Below, piece by piece: positions 1 through 8,795 of a stretch of DNA of 64,000 nt. The notes beneath the pieces were generated by a model. It had not been told where the DNA came from. It worked only from the letters and a program-made list of their open reading frames with translations, and searched no databases. The translations under genes were made by a program, and so were the position numbers. Origin of the DNA: HRBIN35 sp036741875 (GTDB taxonomy: Bacteria; Patescibacteriota; Minisyncoccia; UBA6257; HR35); contig DAINRM010000001.1 in assembly GCA_036741875.1 (NCBI GenBank), forward strand, positions 70,038 to 134,037, written 5' to 3'. The stretch's first letter is position 1, and each line of letters begins with the position of its first letter.

Positions 1-1
1 T

Positions 2-319
2 CTTTACATTTCTTTTTATTCTCTTAAAGAAGAAATTGAAATTTTACAGCTTTTAGGTGCAAGTAACTCTTTCATTAGACTTCCTTTTATTTTTTATTCT
101 TTTCTTTTTTCAGTTATCGGCTATATTTTTTCTTTAGGACTTGTGGTTTTATTTTTAGAAAAAACAAAAAGTTTTTGGCCGCTGATTATTCCTAATTTTT
201 CTCCATATCATTTCACCTTAGAAAATTTCTTTTACTTGAATTTTTTAATTTTAGGCTTTATAATTTTAACAAATACTTTAAGCAGTTTTTTTATTTTACA
301 AAAATATTTTAAGTTATGA
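2..319 (+). CDS. ftsX: FtsX-like cell-division permease, C-terminal fragment
   Basis: The window opens inside this gene; about 105 codons remain, ending in TGA. The fragment carries a segment reading LLGASNSFIRLPF, typical of the cytoplasmic coupling region of FtsX-type permeases, followed by two strongly hydrophobic stretches separated by a short polar loop, which fit the last two membrane helices. FtsX with its ATPase FtsE controls septal cell-wall hydrolases. The stop overlaps the ndk start as ATGA, so the two are probably translationally coupled. The call rests on this fragment only; another ABC-type permease of the same fold is possible. Confidence 0.7.
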   Translation, partial: LYISFYSLKEEIEILQLLGASNSFIRLPFIFYSFLFSVIGYIFSLGLVVLFLEKTKSFWPLIIPNFSPYHFTLENFFYLNFLILGFIILTNTLSSFFILQKYFKL

Positions 320-897
320 AGGAAAATCTTATAAAAAATATTAAAAAAGAAAGAACTTTAGTACTTATTAAACCTGATGGAGTTGAAAGAAGATTAGTTG
401 GTGAAATAATTTCTAGATTTGAAAGAGCAGGTTTAAGAATTGTAGGTTTAGGTATTGTTAAGCCAAGTAGAAAACTTATTGATCAACATTATCCTAAAAC
501 AAGAGAATGGATAGAAAATTTGGGAAATAATATGTTAAAAACAGCAGAAGAGTTAAAAATTAAAGTTGATTTAAAAAAAGATTACGGAGTAAATAGTGTT
601 TATGAACTTGGTCTTAAAGTAAGAGAATGGTTAATAAATTTCATGTGTTCTGGCCCTGTAGTTAAAATTGCCTTAGAAGGACCTCATGCTATTCAAGTTG
701 TAAGAAAATTAGTAGGCAAAACTATACCTTTTTTAGCTGAACCAGGAACAATTAGAGGAGATTATTCTATCGATTCACCTCTTTTAGCTAATTTAGAAAT
801 GAGACCTGTTAAAAATTTAATCCATGCTTCGGGAAACGAAAAAGAAGCAGAATATGAACTAAAACTTTGGTTTAAAAAGGACGAATTAATTGATTAA
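316..897 (+). CDS. ndk: Nucleoside diphosphate kinase with an internal insertion
   Basis: NDK transfers the terminal phosphate between nucleoside triphosphates and diphosphates through a phospho-histidine and balances the cytoplasmic NTP pool. The N-terminal motif LVLIKPDGVERR and the active-site segment NLIHASGNEKEAE (histidine near residue 170) are both present. At 193 residues it is longer than the usual 140-155: about 40 extra residues sit between 'QHY' (residue 59) and the conserved 'FMCSGPVV' (about 109). The insertion keeps the frame and is charged and helical-looking, so it is a lineage feature rather than damage. It overlaps the ftsX stop by four bases; no Shine-Dalgarno is visible. 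First gene of a run with rpmF, nusB and rnc. Confidence 0.95.
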   Translation: MKENLIKNIKKERTLVLIKPDGVERRLVGEIISRFERAGLRIVGLGIVKPSRKLIDQHYPKTREWIENLGNNMLKTAEELKIKVDLKKDYGVNSVYELGLKVREWLINFMCSGPVVKIALEGPHAIQVVRKLVGKTIPFLAEPGTIRGDYSIDSPLLANLEMRPVKNLIHASGNEKEAEYELKLWFKKDELID

Positions 898-901
898 AAA
901 A

Positions 902-1099
902 ATGATTGTACCCACCAAAAAACTTTCAAGGTCAAGATACAGAAAAAGAAGATATCAAAAAGAAAAAATTAAACCTCTTCAACTTCAGAAATGTAAAAAT
1001 TGTGGTGCTTTAAAACCTTCTCACAGAATTTGTCCTCAATGCGGGATTTATAAAGGCAAGGTTTATATTTCTCCTCAAAATAAAAAAGAAAAGGAATAA
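902..1099 (+). CDS. rpmF: 50S ribosomal protein L32
   Basis: Small basic zinc-ribbon protein of the large ribosomal subunit. From ATG 902 it is 65 residues, starting MIVPTKKLSRSR, close to the family start (M-VPK-K-S-SR). Two CxxC pairs, CKNC and CPQC, bind zinc and are followed by GIYKGK, the usual L32 ending. A TTG four codons upstream (890) is also in frame, but the ATG start fits the family better. It lies directly before nusB with no gap, in a translation/RNA-maturation run. Confidence 0.92.
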   Translation: MIVPTKKLSRSRYRKRRYQKEKIKPLQLQKCKNCGALKPSHRICPQCGIYKGKVYISPQNKKEKE

Positions 1100-1561
1100 A
1101 TGGCTACAAGACATCTTTCAAGAATTATTGTCTTGCAAACTCTTTACGAATGGAGTTTTTGGGGATACCCTGAAGGTAAGTGGCAAGAAATTTTTGAAAG
1201 AAATTTAAAAGAATTTGGTCAAGATATAGATGAGCCTGATTTTCCCAAAAGACTTATAGAAGGAATTATTAAAAATTTAAATTTTATTGATGAAATTATT
1301 AGAAAATCATCAAAAAATTGGCCATTTGAACATATTCCTTTAATGGAAAAAAATATTTTAAGAATTGCTATTTATGAAATTTACTTTCAGAACAAAAATG
1401 AAGTTCCTATAAAAGTAGCTATTAATGAAGCTATAGAATTAGCTAAAAATTTTATAACTGAGGCTTCAGCAAAATTTATAAACGGAGTTTTAGGAACTGT
1501 TTATGAAAATTATTTAGCAGAACAAAATGCTAAAGAAAGTCTTAAAAGTCAAGGAAATTGA
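1100..1561 (+). CDS. nusB: Transcription antitermination factor NusB
   Basis: All-helical RNA-binding protein that with NusE binds boxA of rRNA transcripts and prevents early termination. The 153-residue length is normal for the family. Diagnostic segments are SRIIVLQTLYEW at the N-terminus, MEKNILRIAIYEI in the middle and VPIKVAINEAIELAKNF followed by FINGVLG near the end. The ATG follows the rpmF stop immediately. Its 3' end overlaps the rnc start by 35 bases, so expression of the rRNA factor and the rRNA-processing enzyme is likely coupled. Confidence 0.93.
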   Translation: MATRHLSRIIVLQTLYEWSFWGYPEGKWQEIFERNLKEFGQDIDEPDFPKRLIEGIIKNLNFIDEIIRKSSKNWPFEHIPLMEKNILRIAIYEIYFQNKNEVPIKVAINEAIELAKNFITEASAKFINGVLGTVYENYLAEQNAKESLKSQGN

Positions 1562-2225
1562 AAAAATATTTAATATCAAAATAAAAAACAAAGACATTTG
1601 GCTTTCTGCTGTAATTCATAAGTCTTGGCTTTTTTATCACCATCTTACTAATCTACCTAATAATGAAAAATTAGAATTTATTGGTGATGCTATTTTACAA
1701 ATGATTGTTAGCCTCTATCTTTACGAAAAATTCAAAGACTTAGATGAGGGTCAACTTTCTCTTTTAAGATCTAATCTTGTCAATCGACATCGTTTAGGAG
1801 AAATTGCTTTAAAACTTAATTTAGATAGAGTTATTAACATTTCACCTGTTTTGGACAAAAAAGGAAAACTGACTGTTTTAGGAGATTCTTTAGAAGCAAT
1901 TATTGGTGCTCTTTATTTAGATCAAGGAGAGAAAAAAACTAAAGAATTTATTTATGAGCATATTTTAAAAGATGCTGAAGAGTTTATTAAAAAAGGAGAA
2001 ATTAAAGATCCAAAAACTTATTTTCAAGAAATTATTCAAAAAAAATATGGTATTTTACCAGAATATAAAATTACTGAGATTATTGGTCCTCCTCATCAAA
2101 GAAAATTTAAGGTGGCTCTTTATCTTAATGATATTAAAATTTCCGAAGGGCAGGGAACATCAAAGCAAGAAGCAGAGTTTGATGCTGCTCTTAAAGCTAT
2201 AGAAAAATTTATGAATTCAAATTAA
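1527..2225 (+). CDS. rnc: Ribonuclease III
   Basis: Double-strand-specific endoribonuclease that excises rRNA precursors from processing stems, such as the one flanking the 16S gene at 36825-38509. The catalytic domain shows the signature NEKLEFIGDAIL (about residues 45-56) and the second acidic cluster GDSLEAIIGALY (about 117-128). A C-terminal dsRNA-binding domain runs from about DPKTYFQEI to the end and ends QEAEFDAALKAIEKF. Length 232 is normal. The start inside nusB is the only ATG upstream of the conserved domain. It is convergent with cca; the stop codons overlap by four bases. Confidence 0.95.
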   Translation: MLKKVLKVKEIEKIFNIKIKNKDIWLSAVIHKSWLFYHHLTNLPNNEKLEFIGDAILQMIVSLYLYEKFKDLDEGQLSLLRSNLVNRHRLGEIALKLNLDRVINISPVLDKKGKLTVLGDSLEAIIGALYLDQGEKKTKEFIYEHILKDAEEFIKKGEIKDPKTYFQEIIQKKYGILPEYKITEIIGPPHQRKFKVALYLNDIKISEGQGTSKQEAEFDAALKAIEKFMNSN

Positions 2226-3685
2226 ACTCCGTATTTCTTTTTAATTTCCTCTTCTTTTTCTTTTTCAATTTTTTTTATTTTTTCTTCTCCTTCTTCGGCT
2301 CTTTTCTTAAGCTCTTCATCGCTTAAAATTTTAAGCTCATTTACTCTTTGAATTAAATATTCTCTTTCATTTCTTTTTGGATCTTCAATCACTTCATCCA
2401 AAAGAATTTTTAAAATATAACCAACCTTTGGTCCTTGAGGTATACCTAAATTTAAAATATCATGACCATTTATCTTCAGCATTTTAGGAGAAATGGGTTC
2501 TAATTTTACTTTTTCAATAAGAAACTTTAAATATCTAAGCCTATAAGGAACAGCTTTAGGAACACCTGAGCCTATTCTATCAGCCTCTCTTAACTTAAAA
2601 AGATCATCCAAATTTTCCTCGCCCACTCTTCTTATAAATCTTCTTACTGCCGAAGGTGTAACTTTATCAATTTCAAGATAAAACATATGATGTCTAACTA
2701 AATGAGTAACTTTTTTTACTATTTCTTTAGGGTATCTAAATCTTTCTAAAATTTTTTTAACCATCTTAGCGCCGACAATTTCATGATTATAGAAAGTAGC
2801 ATCCGGCCCCTCACCTTGCTTAGTTAAGGGTTTAGCAATGTCATGAAATAAAGCAGAAAGTCTTAAATGCAAAGGAAATTTTTTCTTAACAGCATATTCT
2901 AATGATTTCAAAGCATGGGTATAAACATCATACTTGTGATGTTTATTTTGACTCACACCGTAACATCTTTCAAGTTCAGGCAAAATTTCTCTAAGAAGTC
3001 CTGATTTTCTTAGAAGTTCAATTCCATAAATAGCCTTTTCACTCATAATGATCTTATTAAACTCATCTCTAATTCTTTCATAAGCAATATAATTTATAAG
3101 CTCCTTATTTTTCTTAATAGCTAAAAATGTTTTCTTTTCAATTTCAAAATTAAGTTCGCAAGCAAGTCTTATAGCTCTCATCATTCTTAAAGCATCTTCA
3201 TAGAATCTTTCCTCAGGATTACCGACTGCTTTTATTTTTTTATCTTCAAGATCCTTTAAAGCATTAAAATAATCAATAATCTTTCCTTCAAAATCAAGAG
3301 CTAAAGCATTAATAGTAAAATCTCTTCTTTTAAGATCATCTTCTAATTTTTCTGCAAAAATAACTTCTTCGGGATGCCTAAAATCTAAATATTTTCCTTC
3401 AATTCTAAAAGTAGTTATTTCAATTACCTTTAGACTTTCTTCTGTTGAACCTGTTTTTATACCTACTGTACCAAATCTATTTTCATAAAAAGCAGAATTA
3501 CTAAAAATTTTTAAAATTTCTTCTGGTTTAGCATTAGTAGTGATATCCCAATCCTTAGGTTTTCTTTTAATTAAAAGATCTCTTACGCAGCCACCAACAA
3601 GATAAGCAGAATAGCCGTTATCTAAAATTTTTTTCCAGACAGATAAAACTTCTTGAGGTAGGGAAGAGATATTTATTTTTTTCAT
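2222..3685 (-). CDS. cca: CCA-adding tRNA nucleotidyltransferase / poly(A) polymerase family, with HD domain
   Basis: Adds or repairs the 3' CCA of tRNAs, needed here because none of the tRNA genes in the window encodes CCA. The nucleotidyltransferase head has YLVGGCVRDLL (about residues 29-39) and the metal-binding DWDITT; the neck has RDFTINALALD and EDALRMMRAIRLA. A C-terminal HD-type domain is visible (ALFHDIAKP near residue 282). Length 487 fits the HD-containing bacterial branch. The C-terminus is a highly charged Lys/Glu tail. It lies convergent to rnc and just downstream of tRNA-Gly on the same strand. Whether it adds CC, A or all three bases cannot be told by eye. Confidence 0.9.
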   Translation of the reverse strand: MKKINISSLPQEVLSVWKKILDNGYSAYLVGGCVRDLLIKRKPKDWDITTNAKPEEILKIFSNSAFYENRFGTVGIKTGSTEESLKVIEITTFRIEGKYLDFRHPEEVIFAEKLEDDLKRRDFTINALALDFEGKIIDYFNALKDLEDKKIKAVGNPEERFYEDALRMMRAIRLACELNFEIEKKTFLAIKKNKELINYIAYERIRDEFNKIIMSEKAIYGIELLRKSGLLREILPELERCYGVSQNKHHKYDVYTHALKSLEYAVKKKFPLHLRLSALFHDIAKPLTKQGEGPDATFYNHEIVGAKMVKKILERFRYPKEIVKKVTHLVRHHMFYLEIDKVTPSAVRRFIRRVGEENLDDLFKLREADRIGSGVPKAVPYRLRYLKFLIEKVKLEPISPKMLKINGHDILNLGIPQGPKVGYILKILLDEVIEDPKRNEREYLIQRVNELKILSDEELKKRAEEGEEKIKKIEKEKEEEIKKKYGV

Positions 3686-3700
3686 TATAATATTTCTTTA

Positions 3701-3772
3701 AGCGGTGGACGGGATTCGAACCCGCGACCTCCTGCTTGGGAAGCAGGTGTTCTACCACTGAACTACCACCGC
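3701..3772 (-). tRNA. tRNA-Gly (anticodon CCC)
   Basis: A 72-base cloverleaf on the minus strand. Acceptor stem GCGGTGG pairs with CCACCGC, the T-arm has GGTTCGAATCC, and the anticodon stem CCTGC/GCAGG encloses loop TTCCCAA, which gives anticodon CCC. CCA is not encoded. It would read only GGG codons, a specialised isoacceptor for such an AT-rich genome. Confidence 0.93.
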
Positions 3773-3836
3773 TAATTTTAATTAAGAATTAATTATAACA
3801 AAAATAAAAACAAGAATAAAGGCTAATTTTTATTTA

Positions 3837-3865
3837 TTGACAAAAAAAATGATATATGATAAAAT
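3837..3865 (+). promoter_or_regulatory. Sigma-70-type promoter reading into the assembly gap
   Basis: TTGACA at 3837-3842, a 17-base spacer and TAAAAT at 3860-3865 form a near-consensus promoter on the plus strand. Nothing protein-coding follows on this strand before murC at 4539; the gap begins 15 bases after the -10 box and a plus-strand terminator lies at 4015-4050. This implies a short transcript, most likely a non-coding RNA whose body is hidden in the gap. Confidence 0.65.
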
Positions 3866-3880
3866 TATAAATAGAAACCT

Positions 3881-3980
3881 NNNNNNNNNNNNNNNNNNNN
3901 NNNNNNNNNNNNNNNNNNNNNNNNNNNNNNNNNNNNNNNNNNNNNNNNNNNNNNNNNNNNNNNNNNNNNNNNNNNNNNNN
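3881..3980. other. Assembly gap (100 N) inside a probable small-RNA gene
   Basis: Exactly 100 N, a scaffolding placeholder, so the real length is unknown. Together with its flanks (3866-4014) it holds no visible gene. Unlike the gap at 47891, the two sides share no repeated sequence that I can see. Confidence 0.95.
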
Positions 3981-4014
3981 CGAGTGTACCCCTTCTTCTC
4001 TTTATATATTTAGG

Positions 4015-4050
4015 TTCGTAAAAGAATTATTTTACGAATTTTTAATTTTT
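4015..4050 (+). terminator. Rho-independent terminator
   Basis: Perfect 9-base inverted repeat TTCGTAAAA / TTTTACGAA with a 6-base loop, followed on the plus strand by TTTTTAATTTTT. It ends the transcript expected from the promoter at 3837 and, read the other way, may also serve the minus-strand gene at 4076-4516. Confidence 0.7.
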
Positions 4051-4075
4051 CCCTTTTAAATATTTTAAATATTTA

Positions 4076-4516
4076 TTAATCAGGAGTTGGTGGTGGATTG
4101 TAGTGTGGGCTAGGAATAAATTCATCTTGGTCAGAAGATGGGCGTGGAATAGGAATTGGATTATATGTTCCGGTGGGTTTTAAAATAACCCCATCTGAAG
4201 GAAGTGGTTTAATATTTATTTCTTTTTCTCTAAGATTTGAAATTAAATTAATAAGAAGATTGGGGACAAAATAAGAAATTACTAAAAAAATAAGGCCTAA
4301 ACTTATAAAAAATATCATTTTGTTTGCTTCCTCGATCTTGGGACTTTTAGTTAGAATATATTTCAAAGCACCTAAATAAATAAAAATTAAACTTACACCA
4401 AGAAAAAAAGCTGTAAAAAGAAATTTTAAAAAGTTTTGAAGTACATGAGTTAAAGTTATCGAGGTAGTAACTATTTGGGTTTCTAACATTTCATTTTTAA
4501 ATTTTAACATATGCAA
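4076..4516 (-). CDS. Small membrane protein, T4SS-pilin-like
   Basis: 146 residues with two hydrophobic helices (about residues 30-52 and 66-90), separated by a short polar loop reading LTKSPKIEEANK, and a proline-rich C-terminal tail. This two-helix pattern with a 'GALKYILT...EEA..M' turn resembles the short T4SS pilin-like (VirB2/TrbC-type) proteins often seen in CPR genomes, but the tail is longer than in those. An alternative start is the internal Met at residue 10. It is divergent from murC, with only 22 bases between the starts. A function in secretion is an inference from shape and from the VirD4-like ATPase two genes away. Confidence 0.45.
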   Translation of the reverse strand: MHMLKFKNEMLETQIVTTSITLTHVLQNFLKFLFTAFFLGVSLIFIYLGALKYILTKSPKIEEANKMIFFISLGLIFLVISYFVPNLLINLISNLREKEINIKPLPSDGVILKPTGTYNPIPIPRPSSDQDEFIPSPHYNPPPTPD

Positions 4517-4538
4517 AATTAGTTTTAAAATTTTTTTA

Positions 4539-5927
4539 ATGGATATTTTAAATTTAAAAAAAGTTTATCTTATAGGAATAAAAGGTGTTGGTGTTTGTGC
4601 TTTAGCAAAAATTTTAAAAGATTTAGGAATCGAGGTTGTTGGTTCGGATACAGAAGAAAAATTCTTTACTGATGGAGTTTTAAAAAAAGAAAAAATTAGA
4701 TATTATGAAGGTTTTAATGAAAAAAATTTAGAAAAAGAGCTTCCCTTATCTTTAGTTATTTCTTCAGTAGCCTATCTTCTTCCCTCTTCTAAAAACACCG
4801 AAGTTGAATATGCTAAAAAATTAAACTTAACTATTTATTCTTATCCTGAAGCTTTAGCAAAAATTTTTAATGAATCCTTTGGTATTGCTATTTGTGGCTC
4901 TCATGGAAAAAGTTCTACAACAGCAGTTTTAGGAAAAATTTTAAAAGATTTAAATTTAGAGCCAACGGTTCTTGTAGGTTCTGAAGTTATTGAATGGAAA
5001 AGTAATTCTTTAGTTGGTAAAAATTTTCTTAAAAAAATAAAGTTTATGAAAGAAAATTTAGAAAAACTAAAAGATTTAAATTGGATTAAAAAAAATTTAA
5101 AAAAACTTCCTCTTTTTGTTATTGAAGCAGATGAATATCGATCAGCTTTTTTAAATTATTTTCCGAGGATGATTATTCTCACTAATGTTGATTTTGACCA
5201 TCCCGATTATTTTAAAAATGAAAAAGAATATAAGGAAGCTTATTTAAAATTTATTAAAAATCTAAAAGAACCAAAAATTCTTATTACCCATCGTGACTTT
5301 CCTTTGCAGAAAGATGTTATTCATATCAAAGCAAAAAAATTAAAAAAGAAACTTCCCTTCCCTATTCCTGGAAAACATTTTCAAAAAAATCTTCAACTTT
5401 TAAATGCTTTTAGAGAAATTTTTTCTCTTCCCTACTCTTTCTTTCTAAAATCTTTAAAAAATTATAAAGGAATAAAAAGAAGATTCGAAATAATTAAAAA
5501 AGAAAAAAATTTAATTTTTATTGATGATTATGCTCATCATCCTAATGAAATTTTAAGTTTTTATAAAAGTTTGAAAGAAAAATTTCCTAATTTTCGAAAA
5601 ATTATTGTTTTTCAACCGCATACTTTTACTAGAACCCATTTTCTTTTTAATGAATTTTTAAAAGCTTTTAGAAGAATAAAAAAAGATAAAAAAGTTGAAT
5701 TTATAATCTTTAAAACTTTTCCTAGTGCCAGAGAAAAAGATCTTGTAGAAAAAATTAAAGATTTGAAAACAGAAAAGGATTTAGCTAAAAAATTAAATTT
5801 AAATTATTTTGAAAATATAGATAGCTTGATTTCTTATTTAAAATCAAAAATAAATTCTGAAAAAAAATTACTTATCTCTTCTGTAGGTGCCGGAGATATT
5901 TATAAAATTTTCAAAAATTTGCCTTAA
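4539..5927 (+). CDS. murC: UDP-N-acetylmuramate--L-alanine ligase (Mur ligase)
   Basis: ATP-dependent ligase of peptidoglycan synthesis that attaches L-Ala to UDP-MurNAc in the cytoplasm. The N-terminal Rossmann fold starts with LIGIKGVGVCALA (residues 11-23). The ATP-binding loop reads GSHGKSSTTA (about 119-128), followed by EADEYRSAFL and TNVDFDHPDYF, and the C-terminal domain has DDYAHHPNEI, a Mur-ligase landmark. At 462 residues it is full length. Mpl (murein tripeptide ligase) is a close relative and cannot be fully excluded. Upstream is A/T-rich with no Shine-Dalgarno. Confidence 0.88.
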   Translation: MDILNLKKVYLIGIKGVGVCALAKILKDLGIEVVGSDTEEKFFTDGVLKKEKIRYYEGFNEKNLEKELPLSLVISSVAYLLPSSKNTEVEYAKKLNLTIYSYPEALAKIFNESFGIAICGSHGKSSTTAVLGKILKDLNLEPTVLVGSEVIEWKSNSLVGKNFLKKIKFMKENLEKLKDLNWIKKNLKKLPLFVIEADEYRSAFLNYFPRMIILTNVDFDHPDYFKNEKEYKEAYLKFIKNLKEPKILITHRDFPLQKDVIHIKAKKLKKKLPFPIPGKHFQKNLQLLNAFREIFSLPYSFFLKSLKNYKGIKRRFEIIKKEKNLIFIDDYAHHPNEILSFYKSLKEKFPNFRKIIVFQPHTFTRTHFLFNEFLKAFRRIKKDKKVEFIIFKTFPSAREKDLVEKIKDLKTEKDLAKKLNLNYFENIDSLISYLKSKINSEKKLLISSVGAGDIYKIFKNLP

Positions 5928-5937
5928 AATAAAAATT

Positions 5938-6327
5938 ATGGTAGAAATAAAATTTCCAAAACCAGGTACAGAAAAATTTATAAAAAGATTCGAAGCTGAA
6001 CACGCTCCTCATATAGAAAGAGGCCTTAGTCCAGAAGAAGCTAAAGAAAAAATAAAATTGAGTCTTGAAAGAATTAGAAAAGAGGTAGAAGGTACTCCTG
6101 AATTTCAATCTGAAATTACTTATCACGGTTCTTCAAGTAACTTAAGTGATATTTCTAACGTTTTAGCTCAGGCAGTTCAAATAGCTCTTGAAGAGGGGGT
6201 TGATGCATCAGTAAGATTTATTCTTTCAACTGGTAATCCTCATTTAATTGATATGCTTCATGACATTTTAGTAGAACATTTTTTTGATGCCTTAGTTCAA
6301 AGTGGTAAAATCAAGTTAATAAAATGA
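5938..6327 (+). CDS. Conserved-looking hypothetical protein
   Basis: 129 residues from ATG 5938, chosen because the longer frame opens inside murC and its first 17 residues look like murC read in another frame. It is soluble, with an acidic/basic helical N-terminal half and a C-terminal half containing VLAQAVQIALEEGVDASVRF. No family that I recognise. The stop overlaps the start of the VirD4-like gene as ATGA, so it is probably co-translated with that secretion/DNA-transfer ATPase. Confidence 0.6.
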   Translation: MVEIKFPKPGTEKFIKRFEAEHAPHIERGLSPEEAKEKIKLSLERIRKEVEGTPEFQSEITYHGSSSNLSDISNVLAQAVQIALEEGVDASVRFILSTGNPHLIDMLHDILVEHFFDALVQSGKIKLIK

Positions 6328-8795
6328 ATGAAATAAACTATTTTCTTTTAGGTGTTTTAACTACCTTAGGTTTTGTAATTATTTTTTTAAGTTTTTGGCT
6401 TATTAAAAAAATTGCTGAAAAGAAAAAATTAAACTTAGCTTTCAATTACGTCCTTTTACTTATAGAAATACCAAATTATTCCCTAACCCAAATTTCTTCT
6501 CAAGAGCCAAAATTAAAAATTATTGAAGAGGTTAGTAATTTTGAAAACTTTTTAGCTACCTTAACAAAAGTTAAATATCCAGTTATTTTTGAAGTAGCCC
6601 TACCTCATGTAGGTGAAGAAATTTTCTTTTTTGTAGCTGTTTCTCGAAAAGATTTAGAATATGTTAAAAAGGCAATAAAATCTTTTTGGCCTGGTTCAGA
6701 AACTATTCTTTATAAAACTGACTATAACGTTTTTAATCCCGATGGATACTCTTTTGCTTCTTACGTAAAACTTAAAAACCATTACTATATGCCCATAAAA
6801 ACATATACTCAAATTGCTCAAAGTAATATTGATCCCTTTGACGCTTTTCTTGGTGCTTACAATAAACTTTCAAGAGTTGGAGAAGGTCTTGCTTATCAAA
6901 TTATTCTTAAACCAATTTCTTCATCTGTAAATAAAGCTATTTTTGAAAAAATCAAAGCTTTAAGAGAAGGTAAAAAATTAGAAGAAGTAATGAAAGGAAC
7001 TGGTTGGGGAGAAGTATTCAAAGAAACTATGAAAACTCTCGTTTCTCCAAAATCTATTAGTGAATCTCTTTCGCCCCTTTATTCTTCAAAACCTGCCGAA
7101 GAAAAAGAGAAAGAAGAACAAGCTAAACCAAAACCTATAGAAGAAATAACGATTAAACTTTTAGAACAGAAAGCTACAAAACCACTTTTTAAAACTAATA
7201 TCAGAATTGTTGCCTCCTCTAACGATGAAATTTCTTGTGAAAGAATTTTATCTTCTTTTGAAAGCGCTTTAATGCAATTTAATAATCCGCCCTTTAATGA
7301 ATTTTCTATTATTAGACCTAAAAAAAATAAACTAAAAAAACTTCTTTATGAATTTTCCTTTAGATTTTTTAATGACAAAGAATCTATTATTTTAAATACA
7401 GAGGAAATTGCTTCAATTTTCCACTTTCCTATTTCTTATAATAAAAATCCTTTGATTCACTTTTTAAAATCTCGAGGAGCTCCTCCTCCTCCTAATTTAC
7501 CAAAAGAAGGAATTATTTTAGGTAAAAATAATTATGAAGGTATTGAAAGTTTAGTAAGAATTAAAAAGGATGATCGAAGAAGACATATGTATATTATTGG
7601 ACAAACGGGTACTGGTAAAACAACTCTTTTAAAAAATATGGTTGAACAGGATATTAAAAATGGTGAAGGTGTTTGTTTTATAGATCCCCACGGAGACGTA
7701 GCTCAAGAAATTTTAGGTTTAATACCTAAAGAAAGATTTGAAGATGTTATTTATTTCAATCCTACTGATACTCGAAGACCTATAGGTTTTAATATTTTGG
7801 AATATGATAAAAGAAGACCTGAAGATAAAACAAGAATTATTAACAGTTTAATTGAAATTATTGGAAAGATTTATAACCTGGAAATGACAGGTGGTCCTCT
7901 TTTTGAACAATATTTGAGAAATTCGCTTCTTCTTTTAATGGATGATCCTGATTGGGGGCATACCCTTCTCGATGTTTCACGGGTTTTTGTAGATGACAGA
8001 TTTAGAGAAAATCTTCTTAATAAGTGTAAAAACTATCCTGTCGTAGAATTTTGGCGTGAGCAAGCACCACGAGCTCAAAGAGAACTTTCTTTAGATGAAA
8101 TGATTACTTGGGTTACTTCTAAGTTGAATCCTTTTACTACTAATGACTATATAAGACCAATTATTTGTCAACCTAAATCAACAATTGATTTTAGAGATAT
8201 CATGGATAATAGAAAAATATTTATTGCTAATTTATCTAAAGGAGTTTTAGGAGAAACAAGTGCTTATATTATGGGAATGCTTTTAATTACAAAAATTTTG
8301 ATTGCTGCTTTTGCTCGTGGAGAAATGCCAGAAAGTGAAAGAAAGGATTTTTATCTTTATGTTGACGAATTTCAAAATTTCGCTTTCAAAGGTGTAGCCA
8401 GTATTTTAGCTGAGGCTAGAAAATATAGACTTAATATGATTTTTGCTCATCAGTATATCAAACAAGTACCTGAAGACATTATCAATGCTGTTTTTGGTAA
8501 TGTAGGAACTATTATTTCTTTTCGTATCGGTCCTGAAGATGCTGAATTTTTAGAGAAAAAATTTGCTCCAACATTTTCTAAATTTGATTTTGTTAATATT
8601 CCTAACTACAATGCTTATATCAGCCTCCTTATTGATGGTTATCCATCAAGACCCTTTAATCTTCAAACTTTACCACCTAATAAACCACAATTAGAAATTA
8701 TCTCCTATTTAGCTGAACTTACTAACTTAAAATACGGTACTCCTAAAGAAGAAATTGATAAATTCTTAGAAGAAAAATATGGTTACGTACTTTAA
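6324..8795 (+). CDS. TraG/VirD4-family membrane-anchored ATPase
   Basis: 823 residues with one N-terminal membrane helix (about residues 8-27) and a cytoplasmic RecA-like motor. Walker A is GQTGTGKTT (about 424-432), followed by FIDPHGD; Walker B lies in LYVDEFQNF (about 678-688), and a sensor stretch FAHQYIKQV follows. This is the order of VirD4/TraG/TraD coupling ATPases that feed DNA or protein to a type IV secretion or uptake channel. About 350 residues before the motor form a domain I do not recognise. It is coupled to the upstream hypothetical (ATGA) and overlaps rmuC by 17 bases. Confidence 0.82.
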   Translation: MNEINYFLLGVLTTLGFVIIFLSFWLIKKIAEKKKLNLAFNYVLLLIEIPNYSLTQISSQEPKLKIIEEVSNFENFLATLTKVKYPVIFEVALPHVGEEIFFFVAVSRKDLEYVKKAIKSFWPGSETILYKTDYNVFNPDGYSFASYVKLKNHYYMPIKTYTQIAQSNIDPFDAFLGAYNKLSRVGEGLAYQIILKPISSSVNKAIFEKIKALREGKKLEEVMKGTGWGEVFKETMKTLVSPKSISESLSPLYSSKPAEEKEKEEQAKPKPIEEITIKLLEQKATKPLFKTNIRIVASSNDEISCERILSSFESALMQFNNPPFNEFSIIRPKKNKLKKLLYEFSFRFFNDKESIILNTEEIASIFHFPISYNKNPLIHFLKSRGAPPPPNLPKEGIILGKNNYEGIESLVRIKKDDRRRHMYIIGQTGTGKTTLLKNMVEQDIKNGEGVCFIDPHGDVAQEILGLIPKERFEDVIYFNPTDTRRPIGFNILEYDKRRPEDKTRIINSLIEIIGKIYNLEMTGGPLFEQYLRNSLLLLMDDPDWGHTLLDVSRVFVDDRFRENLLNKCKNYPVVEFWREQAPRAQRELSLDEMITWVTSKLNPFTTNDYIRPIICQPKSTIDFRDIMDNRKIFIANLSKGVLGETSAYIMGMLLITKILIAAFARGEMPESERKDFYLYVDEFQNFAFKGVASILAEARKYRLNMIFAHQYIKQVPEDIINAVFGNVGTIISFRIGPEDAEFLEKKFAPTFSKFDFVNIPNYNAYISLLIDGYPSRPFNLQTLPPNKPQLEIISYLAELTNLKYGTPKEEIDKFLEEKYGYVL

